From NCBI GenBank assembly GCA_000433735.1, contig HF998336.1:4357-35390 (forward strand): a stretch of DNA of 31,034 nt, read 5' to 3'. Below, piece by piece: positions 15,569-23,541 of this stretch (positions are counted from its first letter, which is position 1; each line of letters starts with the position of its first letter). The stretch is from Clostridium sp. CAG:167. Lineage in GTDB: Bacteria; Bacillota; Clostridia; Lachnospirales; Lachnospiraceae. The position numbers and the translations under genes are program-made. The notes beneath the pieces were generated by a model, which worked only from the letters and a program-made list of their open reading frames with translations, was not told the DNA's origin and made no database searches.

Positions 15569-17712
15569 TTACAGATGCAGCACCCGTGCATTGATTTCTT
15601 TTGTCTTTCCGACATTCCAGAAATTTTCTCCCAGATAACCACAGGTTCTTCTTGTTACATTCATTTTATCATGATCTTTGTTGCCACAGTTTGGACACTC
15701 CCATTCCAGATCGTCATTCACAATAATTTCTCCGTCAAATCCACATTCATGGCAGTAATCGGATTTTGTATTGAATTCCGCATACTGGATATGATCATAA
15801 ATGTATTTCACCACTTCTTCCAATGCAGGCAGATTGTGCTGCATATTTGGCACTTCCACATAAGAAATAGCACCACCGGATGAAATCACCTGGAACTGGC
15901 TTTCAAATTCAAATTTACTGAAAGCATCGATGCGCTCCCTTACATCTACATGATAGGAGTTTGTATAATAACCCTTATCCGTTACATCTTTGATCTCTCC
16001 AAATCGCTTTTTATCAATCTCTGCAAAACGATAGCACAGGCTTTCTGCCGGTGTTCCATACAAACCGAATCCGATCCCTGTCTCTTCCTTCCATGTATCG
16101 GTAGCACGGCGCAGGCGGGTTATGACAGCCGTTGGAAAATCACTGCCCCTTTCTCACTGCCCTTTTCCGTAGTATGGCTTTCTCCTGTCATAAGTTTTGT
16201 CACTTCGTATAATCCTATATACCCCAGTGATAAAGTGGAATAGCCTCCATGCAGCAATTTGTCGATTTTTTCTCCTTTGCCAAGTCTGGCAATAGCACCA
16301 TACTGCCAGTGGATCGGGCTGACATCACTGGAAACTCCTTCCAGTGCACGGTGGCGGCACATCAGTGCTTCAAAGCAGAGTGCCAGTCTTTCTTCCAGAA
16401 GCTGCCAGAAATATTCCTTATCTTCCTTGGCAAGAATACCGATCTGCGGAAGGTTCAGGCTGACAACACCCTGGTTAAATCTTCCTTCAAACTTATAATT
16501 GCCGTTTTCGTCTTTCCATGGAGTCAGAAAACTACGGCAGCCCATACAACTAAACACATTTCCTTCGTAATTTTCCCGCATTTTCTTGGCAGAAATATAA
16601 TCCGGATACATTCTCTTGGCAGAACACTGTACCGCCAGTTTTGTTATATAATCGTATTTGCCACCTTTCAGTGCATTGTGTTCATCCAGCACATAGATCA
16701 GTTTTGGAAATGCCGGTGTCACATAAACACCTTTTTCATTTTTGATTCCTTCCAGACGCTGTCTCAAGATTTCTTCTATGATCATGGCATTTTCTTCTAT
16801 GTACTCGTCTTCCGGATCCAGGTTCAAAAACAAAGTCACAAAAGGAGACTGGCCATTGGTAGTCATCAGCGTGTTGATCTGATACTGAATAGTCTGAACT
16901 CCGGATTTTAATTCGTCTTTTGTCCGGTCCATAACAAAACGCTCAATCACTTCCGGCTCCAGTATTTCACCGTATCTTTCTGTATAATGTCTGCGGTATT
17001 TTTCCATACTGCGGCGGAGATATTTGCCAAGATGACGGATATCTACTGACTGGCCGCCATACTGACTGCTGGCCACAGCAGATATGATCTGCGTCACTAC
17101 CGTACATGCCACCTGAAAGCTTTTAGGGCTTTCAATCAGTTTTCCATTCATAACCGTTCCATTGTCTAACATATCTCCGATGTTAATAAGACAGCAGTTA
17201 AAAATAGGCTGGATAAAATAATCCATATCATGGAAGTGTAAAATCCCCTCTTCATGAGCCTTTGTTATTTTCTCCGGCAGAAGCATCCTTTTTGTAAGGT
17301 CTTTTGACACTTCTCCTGCAATCAAATCTCTCTGGGTACTGGCTACATATGCATTTTTATTGGAGTTTTCTTCCATTACATCCTTATTCCGGTTCTGGAT
17401 CAGGCTCATGATAGAATCATCGGTTGTATTAGCCTTTCTCACCAGTTCTCTGGAATAACGGTAAATAATATATTTCTTAGCCAGGGCAAACTTCCCTGCC
17501 GCCATCAATTTCTGTTCAATAATATCCTGTATATCTTCTACCTGTATGGTCTCTCGTCCTGTCCCTTCAATGCCTGCTACAATCCCATCTATCATATCAT
17601 CCTCTACCCGCTCATAGGCATCTACTTCTGCATTAGCCTTGCGGATGGCCACAATTATTTTGTTACGGTCATAAGGCACCGTACGCCCGTCTCTCTTAAT
17701 TACTTTCAACAA
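15569..17712 (-). pseudogene. nrdD: Anaerobic ribonucleoside-triphosphate reductase, frameshifted by a 14-bp tandem duplication
   Basis: This is the class III ribonucleotide reductase. An ATP-cone (VIKRDGRTVPYDRNKIIVAI) opens the N-terminal 530 residues. The C-terminal piece carries zinc ligands (CHECGFDG, CPNCG) and the glycyl-radical loop TRRTCGYLGENF. The frame breaks inside HTTEKGS: a 14-bp tandem duplication (16140-16167) shifts it, giving a stop (TAA, 16120-16122) after GAVIFQRLS. Removing one copy restores TTEKGSDFPTAVITRLRRATDTW and a continuous protein of about 709 residues, the normal size. The start is TTG at 17712 behind AGGAGG. As read, the radical glycine is separated from the catalytic barrel, so no active enzyme forms. 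An assembly error is a real alternative. Confidence 0.88.
16140..16167. repeat. 14-bp imperfect tandem duplication in nrdD
   Basis: The adjacent plus-strand units are TCACTGCCCCTTTC (16140-16153) and TCACTGCCCTTTTC (16154-16167), identical at 13 of 14 positions. The 14-bp gain changes the frame of nrdD. With either copy removed, the gene reads through. Confidence 0.92.
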
Positions 17713-17759
17713 TCCTTCTCCTCCTTTTTTTCTTTCGGTCTCTTAACTGAACGAACTTC

Positions 17760-17788
17760 ATTATATCACTGCGCCTTGTGGTTGTAAA
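17760..17788 (-). promoter_or_regulatory. nrdD-nrdG-dut promoter
   Basis: On the minus strand TTTACA (17783-17788), exactly 17 nt and TATAAT (17760-17765), about 47 nt before the nrdD TTG start. The -35 overlaps an NrdR-like box. Confidence 0.78.
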
Positions 17789-17833
17789 CCACATATAGTG
17801 ATATATTTTGTGTTTTATCCCTATATCATGTGT
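17786..17833 (-). promoter_or_regulatory. Two NrdR-like boxes upstream of nrdD
   Basis: Against the NrdR consensus (acaCWATATaTWGtgt), the minus-strand sequences TCACTATATGTGGTTT (17786-17801) and ACACATGATATAGGGA (17818-17833) match at about 13 and 12 of 16 positions. They start 32 bp apart, the spacing usual for tandem NrdR boxes. The first covers the -35 and the second overlaps the mutY stop codon. NrdR represses reductase genes when dATP is high. No nrdR gene is in this window. Confidence 0.6.
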
Positions 17834-18875
17834 TGTCCGCATTTTTCAAAAAACTGTGAAACGCCACTGGCAGTGCGTATTGGCGGGTTATTTCCTCCGG
17901 TTCTGCAAAACAGATTCCGGGAAACATCCTCTCCGCCTCTTCTTTTTCATCCAGCTTCACTTCATATGCTGTCATATGCCATTCTACATGAGAAAAGACA
18001 TGGATATGGGATTCTCGTTTTACCACCGGAACACCAAACATTTTTTCTATGGTTTTCTTTTGTTTATGTCCTTCCAGAGAAGGCAGTTCCCACATGCCTG
18101 CTAACAGTCCTTTGTTTTCTCTTTGACGGATGGCAGTCCTTGACCCAAGGCGCAGCAAAAGAACTGTCTTTTTCTCTATTTTCCGCTGCTTTTTCGGCGG
18201 CTTTACCGGTATTTCCATCCAGGTTTTCTGTTCACAGGCCTTACAACCGAATCTAAGGGGGCATTTGTCACACAAAGGGGTTCCTCCCGGAATGCAGACC
18301 ACCTCACCTAATTCCATCCATGCCTCATTGAAAACACCCGGCTTGTCCTTTGGCATAACAGCCATAAGAGACTGTTCCATATCCCTTCTGACGCTGCTTT
18401 TCATAATGTCATCCCGGCATCCAAGAAGCCGCATGGTAACTCTCATTACATTGCCGTCTACTGCCGGTGCCGGAATTTTGTAAGCAATGGATGCGATAGC
18501 CCCGGCAGTATAATTTCCTATGCCCGGCAAAGATTTTAATTTTTCATAATCTGCCGGAAGTACGCCGTCATATTCATCCTGCACTTTCTGTGCCGCTTTC
18601 TGAAGATTTCTGGCACGATTATAATACCCCAGGCCTTCCCACAACTTCATTAGCTCCTCCTGAGGTATTTCTGCCAGATCTTTTACCGCAGGCAGACGTT
18701 TTAAAAAGCGGTCATAATATCCTTTCACCGCCTCGATCCGGGTCTGCTGCAACATGATCTCCGAGATCCAGACTTCATAAGCACCCTTTTGTTCCCGCCA
18801 GGGCATACTTCTTTTATTTTTCTCATACCATGAACAAAGGGGCTTTACAAAAGCCCCCAAATCGTATTTTACCAA
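17826..18875 (-). CDS. mutY: A/G-specific adenine DNA glycosylase
   Basis: This MutY base-excision enzyme removes adenine mispaired with 8-oxoguanine. Visible motifs: PWREQKGAYEVWISEIMLQQ with the catalytic Glu, the helix-hairpin-helix LKSLPGIGNYTAGAIASIAY, the catalytic Asp in PAVDGNVMRV, four cluster cysteines (CIPGGTPLC, DKCPLRFGC), and a C-terminal NUDIX-like domain (NKGLLAGMWELPSLEG). The start is uncertain: TTG at 18875 follows AAAGGAG at 12 nt, and TTG at 18899 is in frame but has no ribosome binding site. No ATG precedes the catalytic core. Its start is 8 nt after the sigma-like gene stop, inside the asnS-asnA-adh-sigma-mutY run. Its stop overlaps an NrdR-like box. Confidence 0.94.
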   Translation of the reverse strand: MVKYDLGAFVKPLCSWYEKNKRSMPWREQKGAYEVWISEIMLQQTRIEAVKGYYDRFLKRLPAVKDLAEIPQEELMKLWEGLGYYNRARNLQKAAQKVQDEYDGVLPADYEKLKSLPGIGNYTAGAIASIAYKIPAPAVDGNVMRVTMRLLGCRDDIMKSSVRRDMEQSLMAVMPKDKPGVFNEAWMELGEVVCIPGGTPLCDKCPLRFGCKACEQKTWMEIPVKPPKKQRKIEKKTVLLLRLGSRTAIRQRENKGLLAGMWELPSLEGHKQKKTIEKMFGVPVVKRESHIHVFSHVEWHMTAYEVKLDEKEEAERMFPGICFAEPEEITRQYALPVAFHSFLKNADNT

Positions 18876-18882
18876 TGCAGAT

Positions 18883-19641
18883 TTATTCTCCTTTGCCAAG
18901 TTCGATCTTATTGTCTGTAAAGTCTACATACATGTTGATCTCATCCATATCCATGTGTGTAAAGTCTGACAATTCTTCGATGGTAGCCACTCTGCCATAC
19001 TCTTCTGCCAGTGCTCTGGTGGCCTCCAGCAGCAGATTTACCCGTCCAAGGATAGATGACAGACTATCCTGATCCTGCAGCTGTTCATCTACCAGCTCGA
19101 TGAGCCGGCTTTGTACCGCATGATCCATTTCTTTTTTCATATCTTTGATTTCACTGTTTCCACAGGCCATGGATACACAGGACATTAGTTCCAGATTGCC
19201 CTCCTGGATCAGATCTTCCAGCAGCACGCCCCGGTTCTTGTACTTGCCTGCCAGTTTCACCACCCGGTGCAGATGGCTCTCTACCACAAGGGGAATATAC
19301 TCTTCTTTTCCTTCCAGCAAAAGACGGTACAGTTCTTCCACTTCTTCCTCTGTACGCTCCTCCAGTTCTTTTAACTCCTGCTTATAAATGCGGAGATACT
19401 TAGAGTCTGCCTTTTTTTCGCTTTCCGAGCTTTCTTTTTCCTGGTCATCATCGCCTGCCTTATAACCAGGGACATGGATCTGGTGTTCTTTGACATATGC
19501 ATATACCAATTCCAGCTGTTTATCTGTCAACGACATATCACTGCAATAATCGGCAATTTCTTCCTTGGTCAGCACATTGTCTTTCGTACGCCCAAACTCA
19601 ACCAATTCCTGCATCTGTTTTAAAAATTTATTCTGATCCAT
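18883..19641 (-). CDS. Sigma-70-like protein without recognisable -10 and -35 reading regions
   Basis: This 252-residue protein resembles part of a housekeeping sigma factor. Residues 1-60 resemble region 1.1 (KDNVLTKEEIADYCSDMSLT). An acidic linker follows. From about 81 come regions 1.2 to 2.2 (YLRIYKQELKELEE, then GKYKNRGVLLEDLIQEGNLE), which form the core-polymerase contact. Where region 2.3/2.4 should read the -10, aromatic and basic residues are missing (SMACGNSEIKDMKKEMDHAV). A region-3-like helix pair follows (EEYGRVATIEELSDFTHMDM) and the protein stops without region 4. It could compete with or modulate sigma on core polymerase; degeneration is the alternative. It follows adh by 27 nt and precedes mutY. 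Confidence 0.8.
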   Translation of the reverse strand: MDQNKFLKQMQELVEFGRTKDNVLTKEEIADYCSDMSLTDKQLELVYAYVKEHQIHVPGYKAGDDDQEKESSESEKKADSKYLRIYKQELKELEERTEEEVEELYRLLLEGKEEYIPLVVESHLHRVVKLAGKYKNRGVLLEDLIQEGNLELMSCVSMACGNSEIKDMKKEMDHAVQSRLIELVDEQLQDQDSLSSILGRVNLLLEATRALAEEYGRVATIEELSDFTHMDMDEINMYVDFTDNKIELGKGE

Positions 19642-19668
19642 GCAATCATCCTTCCAGGTGCTCCTGTG

Positions 19669-20858
19669 TTACAGAGCACTTTCATATATTTTTATAATAT
19701 CTTCCCGTTTCAGCTTGATATAATTTCCTTCGGTCTTTTTACTTCCCAGAACCTGGTCCGCCATAACCGGGATATCTTCCTTTTTCGCTCCGATTTCTTC
19801 AAAGTTGGATGGCATGCCGATTTCTTTCAGGAAATGCTCAAATGCCTCAATTCCTTTTAACGCAATGTCGTGGTCACTGCCTGCGCTCTCATCCACATCC
19901 CATACTCGTTTGGCAAACTGAACTAACTTATCCGGATTTAATTCCAGCACATAACGCATCCACTTTGGCATAATAACAGCCAGACCGGCACCGTGGGTAA
20001 CATCATACTTGGCTGATAATTCATGCTCAATATGGTGGCTTGCCCAGTCCTGGACTCTTCCGACACCACAGATATTATTGTGGGCAAGCATTCCGGCCCA
20101 CATAATATTTGCTCTGGCATCATAATTCTCAGGCTCTTTCACTGCGATCGGTGCTTCCTTGATCATTGTTTTCAAAAGTCCTTCGCAGAGACGGTCTGTC
20201 ACTTCCACGCCCTCTGTATTAGAAAAATAACGCTCACAGATATGAGCCATAATGTCTGTTGCTCCTGCTGCTGTCTGATAAGCCGGCAGGGTAAATGTCA
20301 GAGTCGGAGCCATAATGGGAAACTCGGATCCATAATGGAAAACTTAGGACGAAGACACTCGCCTCTGGATCCTTTTTTCAGTCCTGTGGACTCATCTGTA
20401 ATTACTGTGTTAGGAGATCCCTCACTTCCTGCCGCTGCAATGGTAAGAACGGTTCCAATCGGCAAAGCCTTTGTAATCTTTTCTTTTCCACGGTAGAAAT
20501 CCAGATAATCTCCATCATATACAGAACCTGCCGCAATAGCTTTGGATGAGTCAATGGTACTTCCTCCGCCTACTGCCAGGATAAAGTCTACCCCTTCCTT
20601 TTTGCACAGGTCGATTCCCTCATAAACCAGTCCGCTTCGTGGATTTGGCTTCACTCCGCCCAATTCCACATAAGGAATGGATGCCTTTGTAAGGATCTTT
20701 GTGATCTCATCATACAGGCCGCTTCGTTTGATGGAACCGCCGCCATAATGCAACAATACTTTACCTCCGCCAAATTGTTTGATCAGATCTGCTACATGAG
20801 CCACAGATCCTTTACCGAAATCAAAATATGTTGGTGCATAAAATGTAAAATTATCCAT
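19669..20858 (-). pseudogene. Iron-containing alcohol dehydrogenase (YqhD/BDH type), frameshifted by a 20-bp tandem duplication
   Basis: This is a group III metal-dependent alcohol dehydrogenase, NAD(P)H-linked and related to butanol dehydrogenase/YqhD. The N-terminal piece has DNFTFYAPTYFDFGKGS and the cofactor motif AVGGGSTIDSSKA. The C-terminal piece has the metal ligands in AGATDIMAHICERY, HHIEHE and VTHGAGLAV. The frame breaks at KFSIMDPS because 20 bp are duplicated in tandem (20304-20343), leading to a stop after FPLWLRL. Removing one copy gives KFSIMDPTLTFTLPAYQTAA and a 389-residue protein, the family's usual length. The start at 20858 follows AGGGAGG. Without correction the cofactor and metal halves are separate. 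It lies between asnA and the sigma-like gene. An assembly error is possible. Confidence 0.88.
20304..20343. repeat. 20-bp imperfect tandem duplication in the alcohol dehydrogenase gene
   Basis: Two adjacent 20-bp units (20304-20323 and 20324-20343) match at 18 of 20 positions. They share TCGGA, then CCATAATGG, then AAAC, and differ at G/T and G/A positions. The extra 20 bp shift the frame; deleting one unit restores it. Confidence 0.92.
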
Positions 20859-20876
20859 AATTGCCTCCCTTTATTT

Positions 20877-21881
20877 TTACAATAAGTGTATATTTTTTTC
20901 CTCCAGTGCCTGGATCATTTCATCCGGCCACATAGATGCCTGTACTTCTCCAATATGTGCTTTTCTCAAGAAATACATACAGATCCTGGACTGTCCGATT
21001 CCACCACCAATGGTGTACGGAAGTTTCTTTTCCAAAATATCTTTCTGGAACGGAAGGTTTTCTCTGTCCTGACATCCGGCTTTTTCTAACTGCTGTTTCA
21101 ACGCCGTCTCATCTACACGGATACCCATAGATGAAAGTTCCAAAGCAATATCCAGCACATCATAGTAAACAATGATATCGCCATTTAAAGACCAGTCATC
21201 ATAGTCCGGTGCACGACCATCATGAGGTTCGCCGCTCTTTAACTTATCTCCGATCTGCATAAGGAAAATAGCACCATACTGTTTGGCTGCTATATATTCT
21301 CTTTCCTTTGCTGTCTTGTCCGGATAAAGGTCTTCCAGTTCCTGCGTTGTGACAAAAGTAATATTCTGTGGCAGGATCTTCTCAATGTAATTGTATTGAA
21401 CAGACATATAATCCTCTGTTTCCTGCAAAGTCTGATATACTTTTTTCACGATTTCTTTCAAAGTGTGGGTATTTCTTTCTTCTTTATTGATGACTCGTTC
21501 CCAATCCCACTGATCTACGAAAATAGAGTGGATATTGTCTGTGTCCTCATCCCGGCGGATGGCATTCATATCTGTATAAAGACCTTCGCCATGAGCAAAG
21601 CCATAACGCTTCAGGGCAAAACGCTTCCACTTGGCCAGAGAATGTACGATCTCAACTTCTCTGTCCCCCTGCTCCTTGATTCCAAAAGAAACCGGTCTTT
21701 CTACACCATTCAGGTTATCATTCAAACCAGACTCCGGCGCCAGAAACAAAGGTGCTGTCACTCTGGCAAGGTTCAGATTGGCCGCCAACGCCTGCTGAAA
21801 GAAATCTTTCACCTTCTTAATAGCCACCTCTGTTTCCCGGATACCCAGTGCCGCTTCATAATTTTCCGGAATAATCAACAT
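20877..21881 (-). CDS. asnA: Aspartate-ammonia ligase (asparagine synthetase A)
   Basis: This 334-residue ammonia-dependent asparagine synthetase forms asparagine from aspartate, ammonia and ATP, through aspartyl-AMP. It has the class II aminoacyl-tRNA-synthetase fold. Family landmarks are IIPENYEAALGIRETEVAIK at the N-terminus, VTAPLFLAPESGLNDNLNGV, HSLAKWKRFALKRYG, GLYTDMNAIRRDED, FVDQWDWE, and the C-terminal GGGIGQSRICMYFLRKAHIG. The length matches the family. The start follows AAAGGAGGCATAAAGT. It lies 15 nt downstream of asnS, so asparagine synthesis and its charging to tRNA are coupled in one operon. It looks intact. Confidence 0.97.
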   Translation of the reverse strand: MLIIPENYEAALGIRETEVAIKKVKDFFQQALAANLNLARVTAPLFLAPESGLNDNLNGVERPVSFGIKEQGDREVEIVHSLAKWKRFALKRYGFAHGEGLYTDMNAIRRDEDTDNIHSIFVDQWDWERVINKEERNTHTLKEIVKKVYQTLQETEDYMSVQYNYIEKILPQNITFVTTQELEDLYPDKTAKEREYIAAKQYGAIFLMQIGDKLKSGEPHDGRAPDYDDWSLNGDIIVYYDVLDIALELSSMGIRVDETALKQQLEKAGCQDRENLPFQKDILEKKLPYTIGGGIGQSRICMYFLRKAHIGEVQASMWPDEMIQALEEKNIHLL

Positions 21882-21896
21882 ACTTTATGCCTCCTT

Positions 21897-23288
21897 TTAT
21901 AATTCACAGTTGTTTACAGTTCTTGGGAATGGGATCACATCACGGATGTTCTGCATTCCCGTCAGATACATAACGCATCTTTCAAAACCAAGTCCGAATC
22001 CGGCATGTCTTGCTGTACCATATTTGCGCAGATCCAGATAGAAATCATAGTCCTCTTTCTTAAGGCCACACTCGTCCATTCTCTGAACCAGTTTGTCATA
22101 ATCATCTTCACGCTGGCTTCCGCCAATGATCTCACCAATGCCCGGTACCAGACAGTCCATAGCTGCTACAGTTTTGCCATCCTCATTCATCTTCATGTAA
22201 AATGCCTTGATTTCTTTTGGATAATCTGTTACAAATACCGGACGATGGAAAATTTCTTCTGTCAGATATCTTTCGTGCTCTGTCTGAAGATCGCATCCCC
22301 AGGATACTTTGTACTCAAATTTATCATTGTTTTTCTCCAGAAGTTCAATAGCTTCTGTATAAGTCACACGGCCAAATTCTGATTCTACCACATGATTCAG
22401 TCGTTCGATCAATCCCTTGTCTACAAACTTATTGAAAAATGCCATCTCTTCCGGTGCATTTTCAAGGACATAAGAAATCACATATTTCAGCATACTCTCT
22501 GCCAGCATCATGTCATCCTTCAAATCCGCAAAAGCAATCTCCGGCTCAATCATCCAGAACTCTGCTGCATGTCTTGTGGTATTGGAGTTCTCAGCACGGA
22601 AAGTAGGACCAAATGTATAAATATTTTTAAATGCCATGGCATAAGTCTCACCATTTAACTGTCCGCTGACTGTCAGGTTCGTCTCTTTGTTGAAAAAGTC
22701 TTTCGTATAATCTACGGTTCCATCTGGATTTTTAGGTACATTTTCCATATCCAGCGTCGTCACACGGAACATCTCTCCGGCTCCCTCGCAGTCACTTCCG
22801 GTAATCAGTGGAGTGTGTACATATACAAAATCTCTCTCCTGGAAAAACTTGTGGATCGCATATGCGATCAGAGAGCGCACGCGAAAAACTGCCTCAAATG
22901 TATTGGTACGCGGACGCAGGTGTGAGATTGTGCGTAGATACTCAAATGTGTGTCTCTTAGGCTGCAGCGGATATTCCGGTGAGGACACACCCTCGATTTC
23001 AACCACATCTGCCTGGATCTCAAAAGGCTGTTTGGCATTAGATGTCTCAACCAGCGTTCCCTTTACGATCACCGCTGCTCCTACATTCAATTTTGAAATT
23101 TCTGCAAAATTATCTAATTTATCACTGTATACAACCTGAAGCGGCTCAAAAAAAGTTCCGTCATTTACAACCAGAAATCCAAATGTCTTTGAATCGCGGA
23201 TATTTCTCAACCATCCTCCGATCTGTACTTCTTTACCAATAAATTTCTCTTTTTCCCGATATAATTCTCGTATATTTGTCAGTTCCAT
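21897..23288 (-). CDS. asnS: Asparaginyl-tRNA synthetase
   Basis: This 463-residue class IIb synthetase charges tRNA-Asn. An OB-fold anticodon-binding domain (VQIGGWLRNIRDSKTFGFLV, about 20-110) is followed by the catalytic domain. Class II motifs are visible: FRAENSNTTRHAAEFWMIEP (motif 2 region) and GFGLGFERCVMYLTGMQNIR (motif 3). The ending FPRTVNNCEL is typical. The start is the ATG at 23288, directly after GGAGGATAGT; the upstream ATG at 23300 lies inside the ribosome binding site. It is the first gene of a five-gene minus-strand run with asnA next. A terminator and tRNA-Gly lie upstream, leaving only 77 nt of leader with no T-box that I can see. Confidence 0.97.
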   Translation of the reverse strand: MELTNIRELYREKEKFIGKEVQIGGWLRNIRDSKTFGFLVVNDGTFFEPLQVVYSDKLDNFAEISKLNVGAAVIVKGTLVETSNAKQPFEIQADVVEIEGVSSPEYPLQPKRHTFEYLRTISHLRPRTNTFEAVFRVRSLIAYAIHKFFQERDFVYVHTPLITGSDCEGAGEMFRVTTLDMENVPKNPDGTVDYTKDFFNKETNLTVSGQLNGETYAMAFKNIYTFGPTFRAENSNTTRHAAEFWMIEPEIAFADLKDDMMLAESMLKYVISYVLENAPEEMAFFNKFVDKGLIERLNHVVESEFGRVTYTEAIELLEKNNDKFEYKVSWGCDLQTEHERYLTEEIFHRPVFVTDYPKEIKAFYMKMNEDGKTVAAMDCLVPGIGEIIGGSQREDDYDKLVQRMDECGLKKEDYDFYLDLRKYGTARHAGFGLGFERCVMYLTGMQNIRDVIPFPRTVNNCEL

Positions 23289-23334
23289 ACTATCCTCCAA
23301 AAAACAATGTTTATAGTTTGTTCTCTAAAGGAAT

Positions 23335-23363
23335 AGTTTAGCAAACTCTGAGCTTCTTTGCAA
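23335..23363 (-). promoter_or_regulatory. Possible asnS promoter
   Basis: On the minus strand TTGCAA (23358-23363), 17 nt and TAAACT (23335-23340). Each box matches consensus at four of six positions. It starts just after the T-tract of the tRNA-Gly terminator. Confidence 0.42.
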
Positions 23364-23365
23364 GC

Positions 23366-23396
23366 AAAAAAAGATCGACACCAACAGATGTCGATC
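23366..23396 (-). terminator. Terminator after tRNA-Gly
   Basis: GATCGACA and TGTCGATC pair (23373-23396) around an 8-nt loop. Seven Ts follow on the minus strand (23366-23372). It separates tRNA-Gly from asnS. Confidence 0.88.
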
Positions 23397-23406
23397 AAAA
23401 AAAATA

Positions 23407-23479
23407 AGCGCGAGACGGGACTCGAACCCGCGGCCCCAACCTTGGCAAGGTTGTGCTCTACCAACTGAGCCACTCGCGC
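23407..23479 (-). tRNA. tRNA-Gly (GCC anticodon)
   Basis: This is a complete 73-nt cloverleaf. The acceptor is GCGCGAG/CTCGCGC. The D-arm is GCTC...GAGC. The anticodon arm CAACC-TTGCCAA-GGTTG has anticodon GCC. The T-arm carries TTCGAGT. The discriminator base is U. The 3' CCA is not encoded. It has its own strong promoter and a terminator. Confidence 0.96.
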
Positions 23480-23490
23480 ATGTCATGTGT

Positions 23491-23533
23491 CAGACACAAG
23501 TAAGATAATATCACATTGTGTCTGCACTGTCAA
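23491..23533 (-). promoter_or_regulatory. tRNA-Gly promoter with inverted repeat around the -10
   Basis: On the minus strand there is a perfect -35 TTGACA (23528-23533), 17 nt and TATTAT (23505-23510). A perfect 9-bp inverted repeat (CAGACACAA at 23491-23499, TTGTGTCTG at 23516-23524) encloses the -10. A smaller TGTGTC-A-GACACA lies at 23487-23499. The promoter is convincing; a regulatory role for the repeat is only suggested by its position. Confidence 0.78.
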
Positions 23534-23541
23534 GAAAAAAA

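Noticed and set aside
16120..16180. Programmed -1 frameshift to produce full NrdD
   Set aside because: The overlap needs a -1 shift, but the in-frame sequence GAG AAA GGG GCA has no X-XXY-YYZ heptamer, and the tandem duplication explains the shift fully.
20298..20345. Programmed frameshift at TTTCCCA in the alcohol dehydrogenase gene
   Set aside because: The heptamer has the right shape but a CCC second half, which is a poor slip site, and it exists only because of the duplication.
23289..23400. T-box riboswitch for asnS-asnA
   Set aside because: Only 77 nt of leader separate the tRNA-Gly terminator from asnS; there is no room for a specifier stem and the hairpin belongs to the tRNA.
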